Below, in pieces: positions 37,001 to 47,748 of a DNA stretch of 64,000 nucleotides; the first letter of the stretch is position 1; each line of letters opens with the position of its first letter. The notes under the pieces are model-generated. The model was given only the letters and a program-made list of their open reading frames with translations. It did no database searches and had not been told where the DNA came from. Origin of the DNA: Antedon mediterranea (taxonomy: Eukaryota; Echinodermata; Crinoidea; Comatulida; Antedonidae); NCBI RefSeq assembly GCF_964355755.1, contig NC_092676.1:17838288-17902287 (forward strand), read 5' to 3'. The position numbers and the translations under genes are program-made.

Positions 37001-40000
37001 TTTATTTTGTAGGACCTACAACAGGAGGATATGTTTGAGGAGGAAGAATTGGAAGGTTATGAAAAGAAAATGCAGGAACGTGAATTAAAGCGACAACAGC
37101 AACGAGAAGAGTTTGAAGCGCACAAAGATAAAATAAGAGAGGAACAGGAAAACTTAGCAAAAAATAATCAAGTAAATGAACCAGTTGCTATGGACCAGGT
37201 AAATAACAATACATCGCTTTGTTTATAAAGATTAACATAGCTAGTATTCTACTCAGTACTCTAGGGTTCATAATTATCATGGAAATTTGTTGCAATCGAA
37301 AATTGAGATCAATAATAGGAAAACCCATACAGAGAAATACAAAGTGGTCCTCATAGTAAGCCAGGGGTGTACCTAAAAAAGTGTGAGGATACGAGGGTGT
37401 AGACAAGTTAATAATGGATGGGGAAAACCCAGAGGTTTCTTGAGTTGATGCTGTGCTTAAACTAAGCTGGTTGGAAGGTTTAAAATATTAAGGTCTAGGC
37501 TTGATAGAAGATGGTGAAGGTCAGTGTTTGCACCCACCTACATCCACTTATGTTGTCAAATTTTGAGAAATTATTTCTGAAATGTATATTGACAAGTTGA
37601 AAACCTATCGCATTCATACATAAGGATAGATCCAAAACTGATTTAGTGATTAGGGTGGGTGACCATTGATTTACAAAATAGACACAATCTTTGAATATGA
37701 CACTAGGTAAAACAAGTCAATTGGATACACTAGCCATGTCTATGAATGACTAAGACACAGTATTGTTGGAAAAGACTCATGAAATAGTTTTTCCAGCATA
37801 TACACTTACTATTTTGTATTGATCTATTTTTTATGTAGGCAGCTGCAGAGAAGAAACTAACAGACATTCAACAAGGCAGTGATAAACTTCAATTTGACCC
37901 AGCTGCTAATCAGGTTGAAAAAAATCAGGTATTATACATTTATTTTTTTAGCTTAGTGCTACTGAGCACTGAACTGTAATGTCTTGAAAAACAACAACCA
38001 AAGATTTGTTTATGACTTTATTTTAATGTAGATCATCTAATTGTGATCGTATTTGTCTTTTTACTTTCACTGTGATATTATTGCTATAACCTCATAAATG
38101 TTTACATAATCAATTAGAATGCTGTTTATAAATTGGAGTTCGTATTATACAGATATTGACTGCTTAGAGGTTAAATATAAGATTTGACATCCCCGAGGGA
38201 ATGATATTAAGTTCGAGGGAATATATATTTCCGCCACGATATAAAAGGCAATATCTGTTATATTATATAGCCAAGAACAAGTCTGCTTGGTTGGGTGAAG
38301 CTAGGTTAGGCCTCCTATAGTATTTGTATTGTATTTAAACAAGCCTGCCTAGACACCTTACCTTGCGAAGAATAATATACAGATAATTACTAATTAATGA
38401 TTCCTTGGCAATAAAATATTCACTTAGGCCTAGGTCGTTTAAATTAACAGAAGAATTTCCATCAATAAGCCTATTAAAAATAATAATATTATAATCAGGT
38501 AGGCCGAATAAACAATTCGTCTTCTTTTCTCGATCTTCGAGGAGCCGCGAATCACCGGATGTTCAGCGCGTACTAGGTTACTACCGTGAGTATTGACCAA
38601 TCACAAACGGTGTTTCATCACATTTAGGGTGGACTTATAACAAATGAGGGCGCTATGTATGCATAGTTTAAATAGTTTAGATGATTAATTTCTTCAAGCA
38701 ACTTCCGTGGCGCAGCGGTTGAAGCGTTGTCTTGCGATGGAGTGACAATTCCACCCGAGTTCAAGATCGAGTAGATGACTTTTGTTTATTTATCGGCAAC
38801 GCGAGTGTTGGCACACGAAAATTACACAGTCAATATCATCGTACTCGAGAATCTATATGTTTAATGACAGGGGACACGATAATTACGCGAAAATTACACA
38901 GTCAATATCATCGTTCTCGAGGATATATACGATTTACGATCCTTGCAGCGGTAGTCATGTGATGCAGTTTCAACCAATCACGTTAGCGTATTTACATAGG
39001 CTATGTAATATAAGCACATACTACAGAAGCGTATAGTAAACCAACCATTCATGTTGAGTCTGGCCCACACTACCATTTTGGTTCCCGATTATATCACTCA
39101 ATTGATCTGTATATTCATTGAAATATTATACAGTAGTATAATCTCTAAAGTATTTTTCGTGCGCATTAAACTTTCACGAATTTTGTGAATGATTTAAATA
39201 CACAAACGTTTCATGCCGTAGATCATTTTCAGGAATTGAGTACGCAAAATATAGTACTACTACTATATATCTACTACTAATAAAGTGATCTTTTCTTTAT
39301 CGCGTTCTTTTTTCACAAAGGACGTCACATTATTTTGCTAAGTGAGAATATGTGCTCTTGTTTCTTTACTGTATTTACTACTGCCTCCAGTATCGTCTTT
39401 ATAACACGAAGATCTTGTATACAATGGTTGACGCAATCTTTACTACAATGGATTACTGTATTAGTGCAGACTACATGCATTGAATTGAAACACCATGGTT
39501 ACGTACATGATTGATTGACACGATGTTGTTACATTATTTACTTGTAATTTATTTTTAAAAATTTTTTCCTGTCGCTAAAGTGACTGATGAAACCGTTTCG
39601 TGAAAGTTTCATATCACAAAATTGTTGGTTTTGCAGTATATTGAAGATTTTACTAATTGTGATATTTCCGCCACTTAGTGATTCATGTGGAGTCTCGCCC
39701 AACAACCATTTTGTTCCTCTGCTAAACCAAGGCTATCAAACAACACAACACAAAGTGTCACTGTTATTTGATAGCATGGCTAAACACTAAATTTTGTATG
39801 TGTATTCAAAGATTATACAATAATAATAGGTAATATCTCTATGGTATCATTTTAAGTAATTTTACTAATTGAGATCATAAAGCTAATCATGCTTTTATTG
39901 TTGTCTTTGTTAATAGTAAACAATCAAGAACAATCAATAGGTATATGCTTTGTTTATAGTTGTTTATTTTCTTTTATATATACTGTTTGTTTTGTGTACA

Positions 40001-42530
40001 TTTTATCCTGCTTGCACCCTATAGCACTTACATAATAGGCATTTCATCTTAATGGTTTATTTTTCATGTTGAATAAAAACCTACCTACGTGTTACAAGGG
40101 TTTAATGTTAAAAACATTAACCTCTTAAAATTACATTATTATGATGACATTTCTGAACATAAACCCACAGTTGTTTAAAAAGTATGTACAATTATTGGAA
40201 TTTACCATTTTTGCATGTTGACATCTATGGCTATGTTCAAACTAATAGAGTTATATACTTGACGTACACATATTTGAAACTGACATTACAGATTAGCATT
40301 AAATATATTTAGATGATCTAGACCAAAAAAGAAGTTATCATACACCTTTTTTTAGATTACTACTTTTTTCACATGTGCATAAATTGTAACCAGGTTTGAT
40401 TTCCTGATTTATTACACATTTTATACACATACATGTTAATACCAGGGCAATGCACGCGCACGCAGTAAGAACTCGGAACATCTTGGAACAAACCATAACA
40501 AACACAGGATCTCTCATCAGTGTGTCACAAAAGATTTTCCACAAAATTGTATTCATATAGGTTACATGGTTACAACTTCTTACATTTTGCAATGTGAAAA
40601 GGAACGCAGTGAGTTTGAACATAGCCTAAAATCAGCTTTATTGCGCTCCAGATACGCCACAGTTGATGATGCAATATTACTGTAACATTTTTTTCTTAAA
40701 TTTGGTTGCACTCACACTATCTTATATTTATACATCCATTAATATACTCATTTATTTTACAGTTTACTTGAATATTAAAATGAAGATTCACTGAATATTT
40801 CAGTGACATAACCTGTTTATTAATCAAAGACCGTTTTAAAGTTATTTATTTATTTGAGTTGAATAAATGACATATTAATTGATTTACCATTTATTTCATC
40901 TTATACCTTACTTCATACTTCATTCTATTGTTGCATGGATGCGAGTGGGAAATTGTTGTTATGTGTGTGATTTGTTTTAATCGTTTAGTATTTTGAAATA
41001 TTTCCTTACAATTTCCTTATATTTGAAATGACCTGTTCATAAAAACATCCTGCAACTGTGACTGTAAAATAAATAACGGGTAGTTAAGACTATCAGTATA
41101 CATTGCTTGGGGGGCAGAACATAAACAATCTATTTGCTCCTTTTGAAAATTAGAAACTTTTACTACACAATCATTGTTAGGTCCTTATTGGTGGAATTTG
41201 GTGGCAAAATATAACATTGAATATCGAAATGATACTAATTTAAATCTGATCTTAAAATCGTAATTTGTTTAAAAAATATTATTCCATTGTCATTCTCGAT
41301 ATTATAGTTAATCTAAATATTTACATTTCAACTACAGTATTAATGTTTGTTTTTCTGTACAAAATACTATCAATTATTATTAATGTGAAAAAAGAACATA
41401 TTTCAAGATGTTTGCAATGTATTGCCACGACACTGTCTGAATGTGTGTCTAAATAATAATTAAACATATTCAATGCTTTAAAATTAGGTTTCATCAAAAC
41501 AAACCGTTTATACTAAACAGATATTTTGTAGTTTTAGCATTAATATATTTCTTGCAGTGTTTTTTAATAAGCTAATTAGATATAACTAAGTATTACAATA
41601 GTAGTTTATTTATAGTTAAAAATACTTGGTTTTACGCATGTTGTGTATAAAATATTTCTGTTTAAAAATGCATGAATTATACTATAAAATGTATGAATAT
41701 GTAAGTGATTATTCCGCATACCATAACAAATGGAACTCCTTTGTATACACATTTAAACTTGGAATATCAAATCAAACTGATACAAGCAATACAGCAACCA
41801 TTCATTAGTTATTTGCGTATTTTTAATTATTGGGACCACGATATTTTACAAAAACAATCTAGCATACTTGGTTTGGTAGACAAGTACCGTAATAGAAAAT
41901 ATAGATGGTACTGTATGATAATGGGTCTATAAATTAAAATGTATAGATCCATGGTATGATACTGAATGTTGGTTAACAAATAATTTTAACTGTTTTTAAT
42001 TTTTGTTTATATTAAAGGCTCAACCGATAGTTAACCACGAAGCTGTCAAATTACACCAACAAGCTAAAGTAAATGAGGGGCAACCAATTCAGAACGATGA
42101 TAATTCAATACAAAACAATCAAATCCCACAAGTGATAGAAAAACAACCACCACCACAGGCAGGACAACCACAAGCAGGGGAACCACAGGCAGGGCAACCA
42201 CCAGCTGGACAACCACAGGCAGGACAACCACAGGCAGGACAACAACAAGCTGGACAACCACAGGCAGGACAACAACCACAGGCAGGACAACAACCACAGG
42301 CAGGGCAACCACAGGCAGGGCAACCACAAGCAGGACAACCACAAGCTGGACAACCACAGGCAGGGCAACCACAAGCAGGACAACCACAGGCTGGACAACC
42401 ACAGGCAGGACAACCACAGGCAGGGCAACCACAGGCAGGACAACCACCAGCTGGACAACCACCAGCTGGACAACCACAGGCAGGACAACCACAGGCAGGA
42501 CAACCACAGGCAGGACAACCAGTCCCGTAA
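25040..42530 (+). CDS. NUCB2: nucleobindin (NUCB1/NUCB2 family)
   Basis: Eleven exons join in phase: 25040-25144, 25836-25943, 29535-29661, 32069-32178, 32741-32926, 34536-34685, 35522-35608, 35791-35880, 37013-37198, 37839-37928, 42018-42530. They total 1,752 nt, or 583 residues. A signal peptide ([16 protein letters not shown]) opens the protein. Then come the nesfatin-like region ([33 protein letters not shown]) and a basic helix. Two EF-hands follow: [12 protein letters not shown] at 243-254 and [12 protein letters not shown] at 293-304. A Glu/Arg-rich coiled coil precedes a Q/P-rich tail. Nucleobindins are Golgi/ER-lumenal and secreted calcium-binding proteins that also bind G-alpha subunits. 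Both EF loops keep their calcium ligands. The protein is longer than the human one (about 420-460) because of the QAGQP array in the last exon. One pro-ortholog for NUCB1 and NUCB2 is expected in an invertebrate, so the symbol is approximate. Confidence 0.94.
26248..29142 (+). mobile_element. Helitron-like non-autonomous element in nucleobindin intron 2
   Basis: The right end has the layout of a Helitron 3' terminus: hairpin AACTCGTC-AAACT-GACGAGTT (29112-29132), six bases, then CTAG (29139-29142) followed by T. Just before the hairpin is GCGGATAACT (29102-29111). Its complement forms a perfect 32-base palindrome at 26248-26279 (halves AGTTATCCGCTTGGTA and TACCAAGCGGATAACT), so this probably marks the left end. 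I find no Rep/helicase coding. The exact 5' end is not proven. Confidence 0.6.
28318..28930 (+). repeat. degenerate long-period tandem repeat inside the Helitron-like element
   Basis: Two diverged units begin GTGACGTCATCGTATGGCCA (about 28323) and GTGACGTCATCATATGGCCA (about 28678). Each is followed by a CATCACATT word and a GCGCATC word at similar spacing. A third TGACGTCATCATG word lies between them at 28501. The period is about 355 bases. Confidence 0.55.
29150..29210. repeat. dispersed repeat fragment, copy B
   Basis: It contains CCAACAGCGATAAAACCGCC and ACTAACAGGTTGA. The reverse complement matches the first 75 bases of the window. It lies immediately downstream of the Helitron-like 3' end. 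Confidence 0.65.
30643..30740 (+). CDS. candidate alternative exon 4 of nucleobindin
   Basis: A 98-nt open segment between AAAG and GTATCG encodes [20 protein letters not shown] and then [12 protein letters not shown]. It resembles annotated exon 4 ([20 protein letters not shown], then KDLTNLLRK). Both begin in phase 1 after exon 3 and both end in phase 0, so either one can splice between exons 3 and 5 without a frame change. No stop or frameshift is present. The acceptor lacks a strong pyrimidine tract. It may be a mutually exclusive exon, or a duplicated exon no longer used. Confidence 0.6.
32255..32403 (+). mobile_element. short SINE with L2/CR1-type tail
   Basis: The body contains a degraded B-box-like GAGAGTTTGATCC at about 32309. 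The 3' end reads GTGAAGCGCTTAGAAG, then AAGCGCTATATAAAAACGAA and an ATTATTATT tail. This tail is typical of SINEs mobilised by L2-type LINEs. It sits in a nucleobindin intron. Confidence 0.65.
32952..33401. repeat. 90-bp minisatellite, five units
   Basis: Five head-to-tail units of exactly 90 bases start at 32952, 33042, 33132, 33222 and 33312, with very few differences. Each contains CCATTTACACGAGGACAATA and ACGATCGACAAAATTG. The array begins 25 bases after the splice donor of nucleobindin exon 5. Since 90 is divisible by three, the minus strand has a long false reading frame. Confidence 0.95.
33733..34032 (-). mobile_element. tRNA-derived SINE, most complete copy
   Basis: Read on the minus strand, the 5' end is AGTGAGTGAGTGAGTGGCCG, continuing AGCGGTTAAGAC (A box) and, about 40 bases on, GGGGTTCGAGGCTC (B box). 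This resembles a Ser/Leu-type tRNA head. The body of about 200 bases follows and ends with a CCCAGTATA word. Other copies or relics are at 7375-7564, 18020-18290 and 49571-49800. Confidence 0.82.
34970..35342. mobile_element. MITE with long terminal inverted repeats in nucleobindin intron 6
   Basis: The left end reads AGAGTATCACGGTGCTGACG. The right end in reverse complement reads AGAGTATCACGGTGTGACAT. Similarity continues for about 70 bases through GGCGCTGC(G/A)TGGTTGCTAGC. The interior is AT-rich and non-coding. The target duplication is not clear. Confidence 0.82.
38703..38965 (+). mobile_element. tRNA-like SINE candidate
   Basis: The head carries TCCGTGGCGCAGCGGTTGAA (A-box-like) and CCGAGTTCAAGATCGA (B-box-like), about 70 bases overall, as in a tRNA-derived promoter. 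Behind it, the block CGAAAATTACACAGTCAATA with TCATCG(T/A)(A/T)CTCGAG occurs twice, 71 bases apart (38817 and 38888). It lies in the long last intron of nucleobindin. Confidence 0.6.
42157..42525 (+). repeat. QAGQP coding minisatellite in the nucleobindin tail
   Basis: About 24 units of the 15-base repeat CAGGCAGGACAACCA (with variants CAAGCTGGA and CCAGCTGGA) encode QAGQP, with rare [16 protein letters not shown] and QAGQQ forms. It occupies the last 120 residues. Unit variants recur in patches, as expected from slippage or unequal exchange. Confidence 0.95.
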
Positions 42531-42535
42531 ATAAA
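42530..42535 (+). promoter_or_regulatory. AATAAA overlapping the nucleobindin stop codon
   Basis: The stop TAA (42528-42530) is followed at once by ATAAA, which makes an AATAAA hexamer overlapping the stop. Use of this site would give an almost absent 3' untranslated region. A later signal is also possible. Confidence 0.35.
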
Positions 42536-44064
42536 ATTACTAACATAACATTTTGTTTGTTTTAGGGCATTCTCAAAGTTTATTTTTAATACAATTACAC
42601 CGGAAATACATTGAATTAACTTTTGTATAAAATTTTTAAAAGTAGAAAATAATGATTTAATTTATGAATGAATAATTTATCCTTTTGCTGTCTGTCACTT
42701 TCATATTAAAACTTGTTAGTTTATTTAAATAACAAAAGCTATGAGAGTCAAATATTGCTAAACTTCCTTTATTTAGTATTTCTTAGTTCATAATTTATCA
42801 ATCTTTTAATATGTTCTATGCTTCTGGAATTCATTTCATGATTTAGTTTTTTAGGCCTTGAATGGTCAGTTATTTTATTCTCAAAAACGTCTACTATTAA
42901 CAAGTACAGGACAGTGATAAAGATAAATATATTCGTGGATTTCTTTCTGTATGTAGGGATCTGAATGGATCTTTGTTTAGTATATTAGTTACTTGTTGTT
43001 TGCTCTAATTTGTGAGTGTAAAATCTTTTGAAGCACTTTTCATTTCTTAGAAAGCATTAAATACTTTAGGACACTTGTTAACAGATTATTCTGGAAATAA
43101 ATGTACACGTTAATTTCATTCTAGGAAAAAATGTGTTTAAATTGTTAATGTATTGTGTAGTATCGCTCGTACAGTACTTCTGTAGACATGATTTTTTACA
43201 CTGGGGTTCATTTTTCAATATAAAGGGAAAACATGAACTTGGGTAGTTAGGCCTATTAATCACTTTCGATAAGGGTCTCTTGTTTGATGAGGGCACTTGA
43301 GGAAAAGGGGGTTTTGTTAACTGTGTCAGTCCAAAGGGGTCTGGTTAAGTTAACTTTACGCTACAGTACTTGAAAATGAATAACAATTTAAAAGCAAGAA
43401 AATGCTCATTTTTATTTTAGAAAATGTCAGAAAACTTATTAACAATACAGGCATTACCTGTTTATTCATTATATTTTTATTTAATTCCTGGGAAATTTCT
43501 AATTACATGTAAAAACATAAGACAAAATTAGCCAGGTCAGAGGGGATTCCTCATACATATTCTTTGCCAACAATTTTATTATCAACTATTGTACATAAGT
43601 AACATTTTAAATATCCTAGCTCAACTTGAACTGGTTATGTGCGGAAGATCAGATTTAATATTAACATTTCAAAACTGTATCACCTTTACCTTTATGCCTT
43701 GTAATACACTACTACATTTATATATAGATGCCAAGCATTGTAATCATGTATAACATTAACATTTGTGCTATATTACACAAAAAATGCACCTAAAAAAATT
43801 GTGTTCACTTTCAGTATTTGCAATTATGAGCCATTAGTTGGGAAACTAATAAACAAAATGCAAAATGTTTGTCCATTATAGCTTACTGTATTATGGGCCT
43901 CTCTTTTTTTTAAGTTAAAGAAAACTTTTTTTCTTTTATATACACAGTAATACAATAGTATGAACCTCTGTCTGTGAACAAGACCACTTCAGTATTATAG
44001 TACTGTTACTAACAGATAACTGTACACTTCAAAGATCTCGTCATGTAACTAATAATCTTTGAAT
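42531..44064. other. region between convergent nucleobindin and ETFRF1
   Basis: No coding sequence is recognised. The left part is likely nucleobindin 3' untranslated sequence. The rest is AT-rich spacer. Confidence 0.5.
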
Positions 44065-44070
44065 TTTATT
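44065..44070 (-). promoter_or_regulatory. polyadenylation signal of ETFRF1
   Basis: TTTATT on the plus strand is AATAAA on the minus strand. It lies 43 bases beyond the ETFRF1 stop codon. Confidence 0.55.
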
Positions 44071-44112
44071 GGGTGGATCAAAACTGTAATTAATGCACCA
44101 TTTAGCAATCCA

Positions 44113-44980
44113 CTATTGCACATGATGGCTATCATAGTAACGTTTCTTTAACGTCCTGTATTTTCTTAGCATATACAAAGCTTCTAATTCTTTACACACA
44201 TACTCCCCTCTGGCTATAAGTTCTTCGATTTTCTCAACATCATTGACATCTTTGTTCTTCATGAAAGCAGAATGGCAGCGGGTTCTGAAATATTCTTCCC
44301 CCTTTGGATAATCTTTACCTAGATGAATCAACTGTGGAAACAAAGTTAAACATTTATATTTTGTTAGCTCATAGACAAATCTTGGTTAGAATAGTTATCT
44401 TGGTGGGTAAGAAAAATCCCAACACACAAAAATCAACAAGTCTGTTTTCCAGTCAATGTTGAGTTGTGTTGAATTGACCGGATTCAACAGGAAAACGGGG
44501 TAAAAATCAACATTTAAAATCGTTGCAAATCTGCAATCATTGAAGTTGAACCAAGTTCAAAAACATTTTTATTCTTTCATGTAAGATATCTGGGAAAACA
44601 TGTCCTAGGCTGGGTTGAAGCATAAAAACCTGTAAAAAAATGTTCCCGCCTTTGTTTAACAAGTCCCTGGTTTTGCAAACACTTACGTCTGGGTGTCCCA
44701 CCAACATACTCGAAAATAAAATAAAGAAAACCATGAACAATCGCATAAAAATGTTTCCGGCTTGATCATTATTATTCAACGCAACTCACTGTAACGTTCT
44801 GTTGATTGGAAAACAGGCTTTAAGCTAAGGCCAAGAAAAATATAACCATCTCTGAGAACTTTTATCTTCAATCATTTGATTGGCATAGGTTCATAAAGTG
44901 CTTTGGTATTTTAATACTCTTTCACTTACATTTCTATACAACTGTTTAACAGCATATCTTAGTTGAGTAGTGCTTGCCAT
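44113..44980 (-). CDS. ETFRF1: electron transfer flavoprotein regulatory factor 1 (LYRM5)
   Basis: Two exons, 44930-44980 and 44113-44331 read on the minus strand, join in phase 0 and encode 89 residues; the human protein is about 90. The first exon gives [17 protein letters not shown] with the LYR motif at residues 14-16. The second gives [20 protein letters not shown], an F-x-KNKDV block, [20 protein letters not shown] and [12 protein letters not shown]. This matches ETFRF1/LYRM5 closely along its length. The family member acts in the mitochondrial matrix, where it binds electron transfer flavoprotein and displaces its FAD, damping electron flow. The LYR motif and conserved Phe are the usual contacts of the LYRM family with acyl carrier protein. 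It converges with nucleobindin and diverges from PIK3C2. Its intron holds a small inverted-repeat element. Confidence 0.93.
44442..44816. mobile_element. inverted-repeat element in the ETFRF1 intron
   Basis: CTGTTTTCCAGTCAA at 44442 is matched by TTGATTGGAAAACAG at 44802-44816. The inner words GTTGAGTTGTGTTGAAT and ATTCAACGCAACTCAC also pair. The interior is non-coding. It looks like a MITE of about 375 bases; the target duplication is not clear. Confidence 0.6.
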
Positions 44981-45312
44981 GTTCTATTAATGCACTCTAA
45001 TTACAATATTTATTAATTATTATGCTACTGTGTGCCTTTCTTGTGTTCATATATTGTCCATTCAGTGTTACTATCCTACAAGTTGTGTACACATCTGCTG
45101 AAAAAAACAAAAAAACTCTACAGTTAGACACAGTATGTGAAATTTAGGAAAGCAGGGATTATCTACAAAGTCAACTACATTAGATAGAACAGATTTAACC
45201 TTTCTTGTTCCAACATTAACAAAACATCAATTTATAAGCAAAGTTAAAAAATTGACAAAGGTTTTGACATGGTCGACTGGGAGTGTTTATTGGCATGGTT
45301 AAAGAACAACTT

Positions 45313-46286
45313 GACCGAGGACCATATTTTTTTAATGTATTAGGGATGTACATATGATTTCAGAAAAATCGCGAGATTAAGGATATCGCCGCACGCGCTG
45401 GTCGTACAGCCGTCGCCGTAAATTGCTGTGACGTCACAGGTGCATCGCAAAATCTATTTAATGAGTCCAGATATAAGCAAAAGAAACAATAAAAAAAATC
45501 AACATTTTTATTTTTTACGATTTATTTACAAAGTGTGTTTACTAGAAATGTTTGCAATTGTATTTGTTCAATATATATACTTCTATACTACTATAATATG
45601 TTATACCGTAAATACAAATTGTAAGTAGTAGTTGTACTAAGATGACATCGGGTATGAAGCATCTCACATACACACAGAGCCAAAATTGCATCTTGGACTT
45701 GCACCGTGTATGGACTCTAACCTTACGGTTTCCATTAAATATACCATTTCATGCTATCATTCTAAATAACTAACTTTCAACCTACTGCATTCCTCTTTTT
45801 TTCATACCATCCATCTTATCTTGGTGAAAAGGGAGGATACTACATTTTCCTCCCCTGAGTTTATAGCCTCTTTACTCGAACACAAACTCGAACACAAATA
45901 AGATCACAAATAAGATAGTTTAACAAGACAATTTTAATCATGTATTTTACCGCCATTTTTCATTTCTACATTTTAATTAACATCGTATCTAAAATTTTAA
46001 ATGAGAAAATATATGGTTAATATAATGAATTCTGGCATCTTATTATGTAAATATACCGGTATTTTAACTACTCTAAACACTTACTTTTAATTTTCACAAA
46101 TGTACTTATATGTATATAATATATTCATCAATGAGAATTTAAATAAACGTGAGAAGAACTCACACAAGACAAAAAAAGAAATGTTTGCAATTTGCCAGAC
46201 TTTGCCAGAAAACTCATGACGTAAATTTTGCGATGCACCTGTCATATGTACATCCCTAAAATGTTGTTAACATATGGTCCTCGGTC
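45313..46286. mobile_element. DNA transposon, about 974 bp, between ETFRF1 and PIK3C2
   Basis: The left end reads GACCGAGGACCATAT, then AGGGATGTACATATGA, then CAGGTGCATCGCAAAAT. The right end has the same three blocks in reverse complement and in mirrored order. The interior has no transposase frame. An inner segment (about 45725-45905) is related to 50660-50870. I cannot define a target duplication with confidence. Confidence 0.78.
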
Positions 46287-47748
46287 GATCTATTTAACGA
46301 TACTGATAGCCTTAATATTTTACTTGTAATGTAACTTAAAAGTCTTTTAATTGTTCCACAAAATGGGGCAGTTGCCATAAATAAATGTCAACAAAACATC
46401 TTTTTAAACTGCCACACAACTTTATTATTTCACTATATGCGCTGTGGATTGTTGTGGGGTTTTATATTCCCTATTGTGTTGATCCCTCCGTACTTCTCCT
46501 TGCTAGCTAGGCCTATAATCCGTTCCTTACTGAACTTGTAGCAGAGCCAGGCACACAGACCAATTTAGAACGTGGTGGCAGATGCGGACAATGTCAATGA
46601 CATCATCTCTGGAGTCTCTACTAGGCCTAGGCTGGGTATAATAACAGATGATGATTGGGTAAATATAACCCTTTACACGTCTAGCTAGGGCCAAATTTCT
46701 AAACTTAAATTCCTACAAAATAAGAAATTTACCTAGGCCTAGGCTATATCAATTCTTTACACCAAGATCAACAGCTGTGTTTTTGTGCGGAAGAAGAAGG
46801 TCACCTTTTCTTTTCCTTTTTAAACATCGATAGAGATCACGTAGACACAAAATTCAATTCAACAACATTTTTTGTTTACGTTTTTTATGACATTACAAAA
46901 ATAGGAACTTTACGGTCCAGTACGGTAAATTGTGGTTATTATGCACAGTGCACACGCACAGCAAAATCTATTCTGATCGTATGAGAGTATGAGAGGGGTG
47001 TTTTCACATTTTCAGAATTGTATGTTAAAAAAACGTCAAAAAAGTCTTGTTTTTGTTGATGTTGGCGCACAGTAATGTGAGTATTGAATGGTGTTAACGT
47101 TTTATTTGTTTTAAACAAGCGTAGGTATATTATTATGTACTATATTATAAACGTGTATAGGCCTATAATTATTAAATTTTCCAACATAACTATCCTAGGC
47201 TGGCTAGGCCTACCATACCTACACTACAGTGGACTGGGACTACTGCTGTACTGTCGAGCTAGGCCTAAGTGGGCCCATGAGGGGCTACCCCCATGAGGCA
47301 TACATAGCTAAGCTAGCCTTTGGTTGTAGTTGTTGACATTATTGTGTAATATTATTAATTATGAAAGGCTGTGCTTATTTAATATTATGATATGATCAAT
47401 TATAAATTCTTTTAATTTTTAGTTCCACATAAATTTTTTCGGTTGGAACATCTGATTCTGCGACCCAGGGCACAAATGTTTCTTGTAAAAAAAAAATTTA
47501 GAACATTGTAGTGCCAGCTATGGCGATGGCAAGTATGCACTTCTGGTGTGTTATTGATAATTTAATTAGTGACTGTTTGTTTAAGGTAATTTATTTATCT
47601 ATTGTTAATGTTTAACAGGACAATGACTAATTTCATTCTACATATTTTATTTTAACAGGTTACAGATGGCTGTTTTTCAGTATTTTAAGGAGGAACTAAA
47701 ATAAGAGGAATATTAGAAATTCATGATCTGAAAATATAAGAAAATAAA
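46287..47748. other. upstream region and 5' untranslated exon of PIK3C2
   Basis: TTTTAACAG ends at 47658, so 47659-47748 is probably the untranslated front of the first coding exon. A GTGAGT donor at 47077 could end an earlier untranslated exon. TAGGCCTAGG-type words are frequent. An in-frame TAA at 47737 blocks any earlier start. No other gene is seen. Confidence 0.5.

Noticed and set aside
39575-39620. Hammerhead-like CTGATGA...GAAA sequence
   Set aside because: The helix partners needed around the core could not be found by eye, and no second copy is seen in the window.
42064-42546. Long minus-strand open frames rich in Val/Leu/Trp opposite the QAGQP array
   Set aside because: They are the antisense of a 15-base coding repeat, which keeps all frames open. 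They have no start context, domain or splice support.
44537-44779. 80-residue minus-strand open frame as a secreted protein
   Set aside because: It sits inside the inverted-repeat element of the ETFRF1 intron, between two in-phase exons, and has no recognisable domain.
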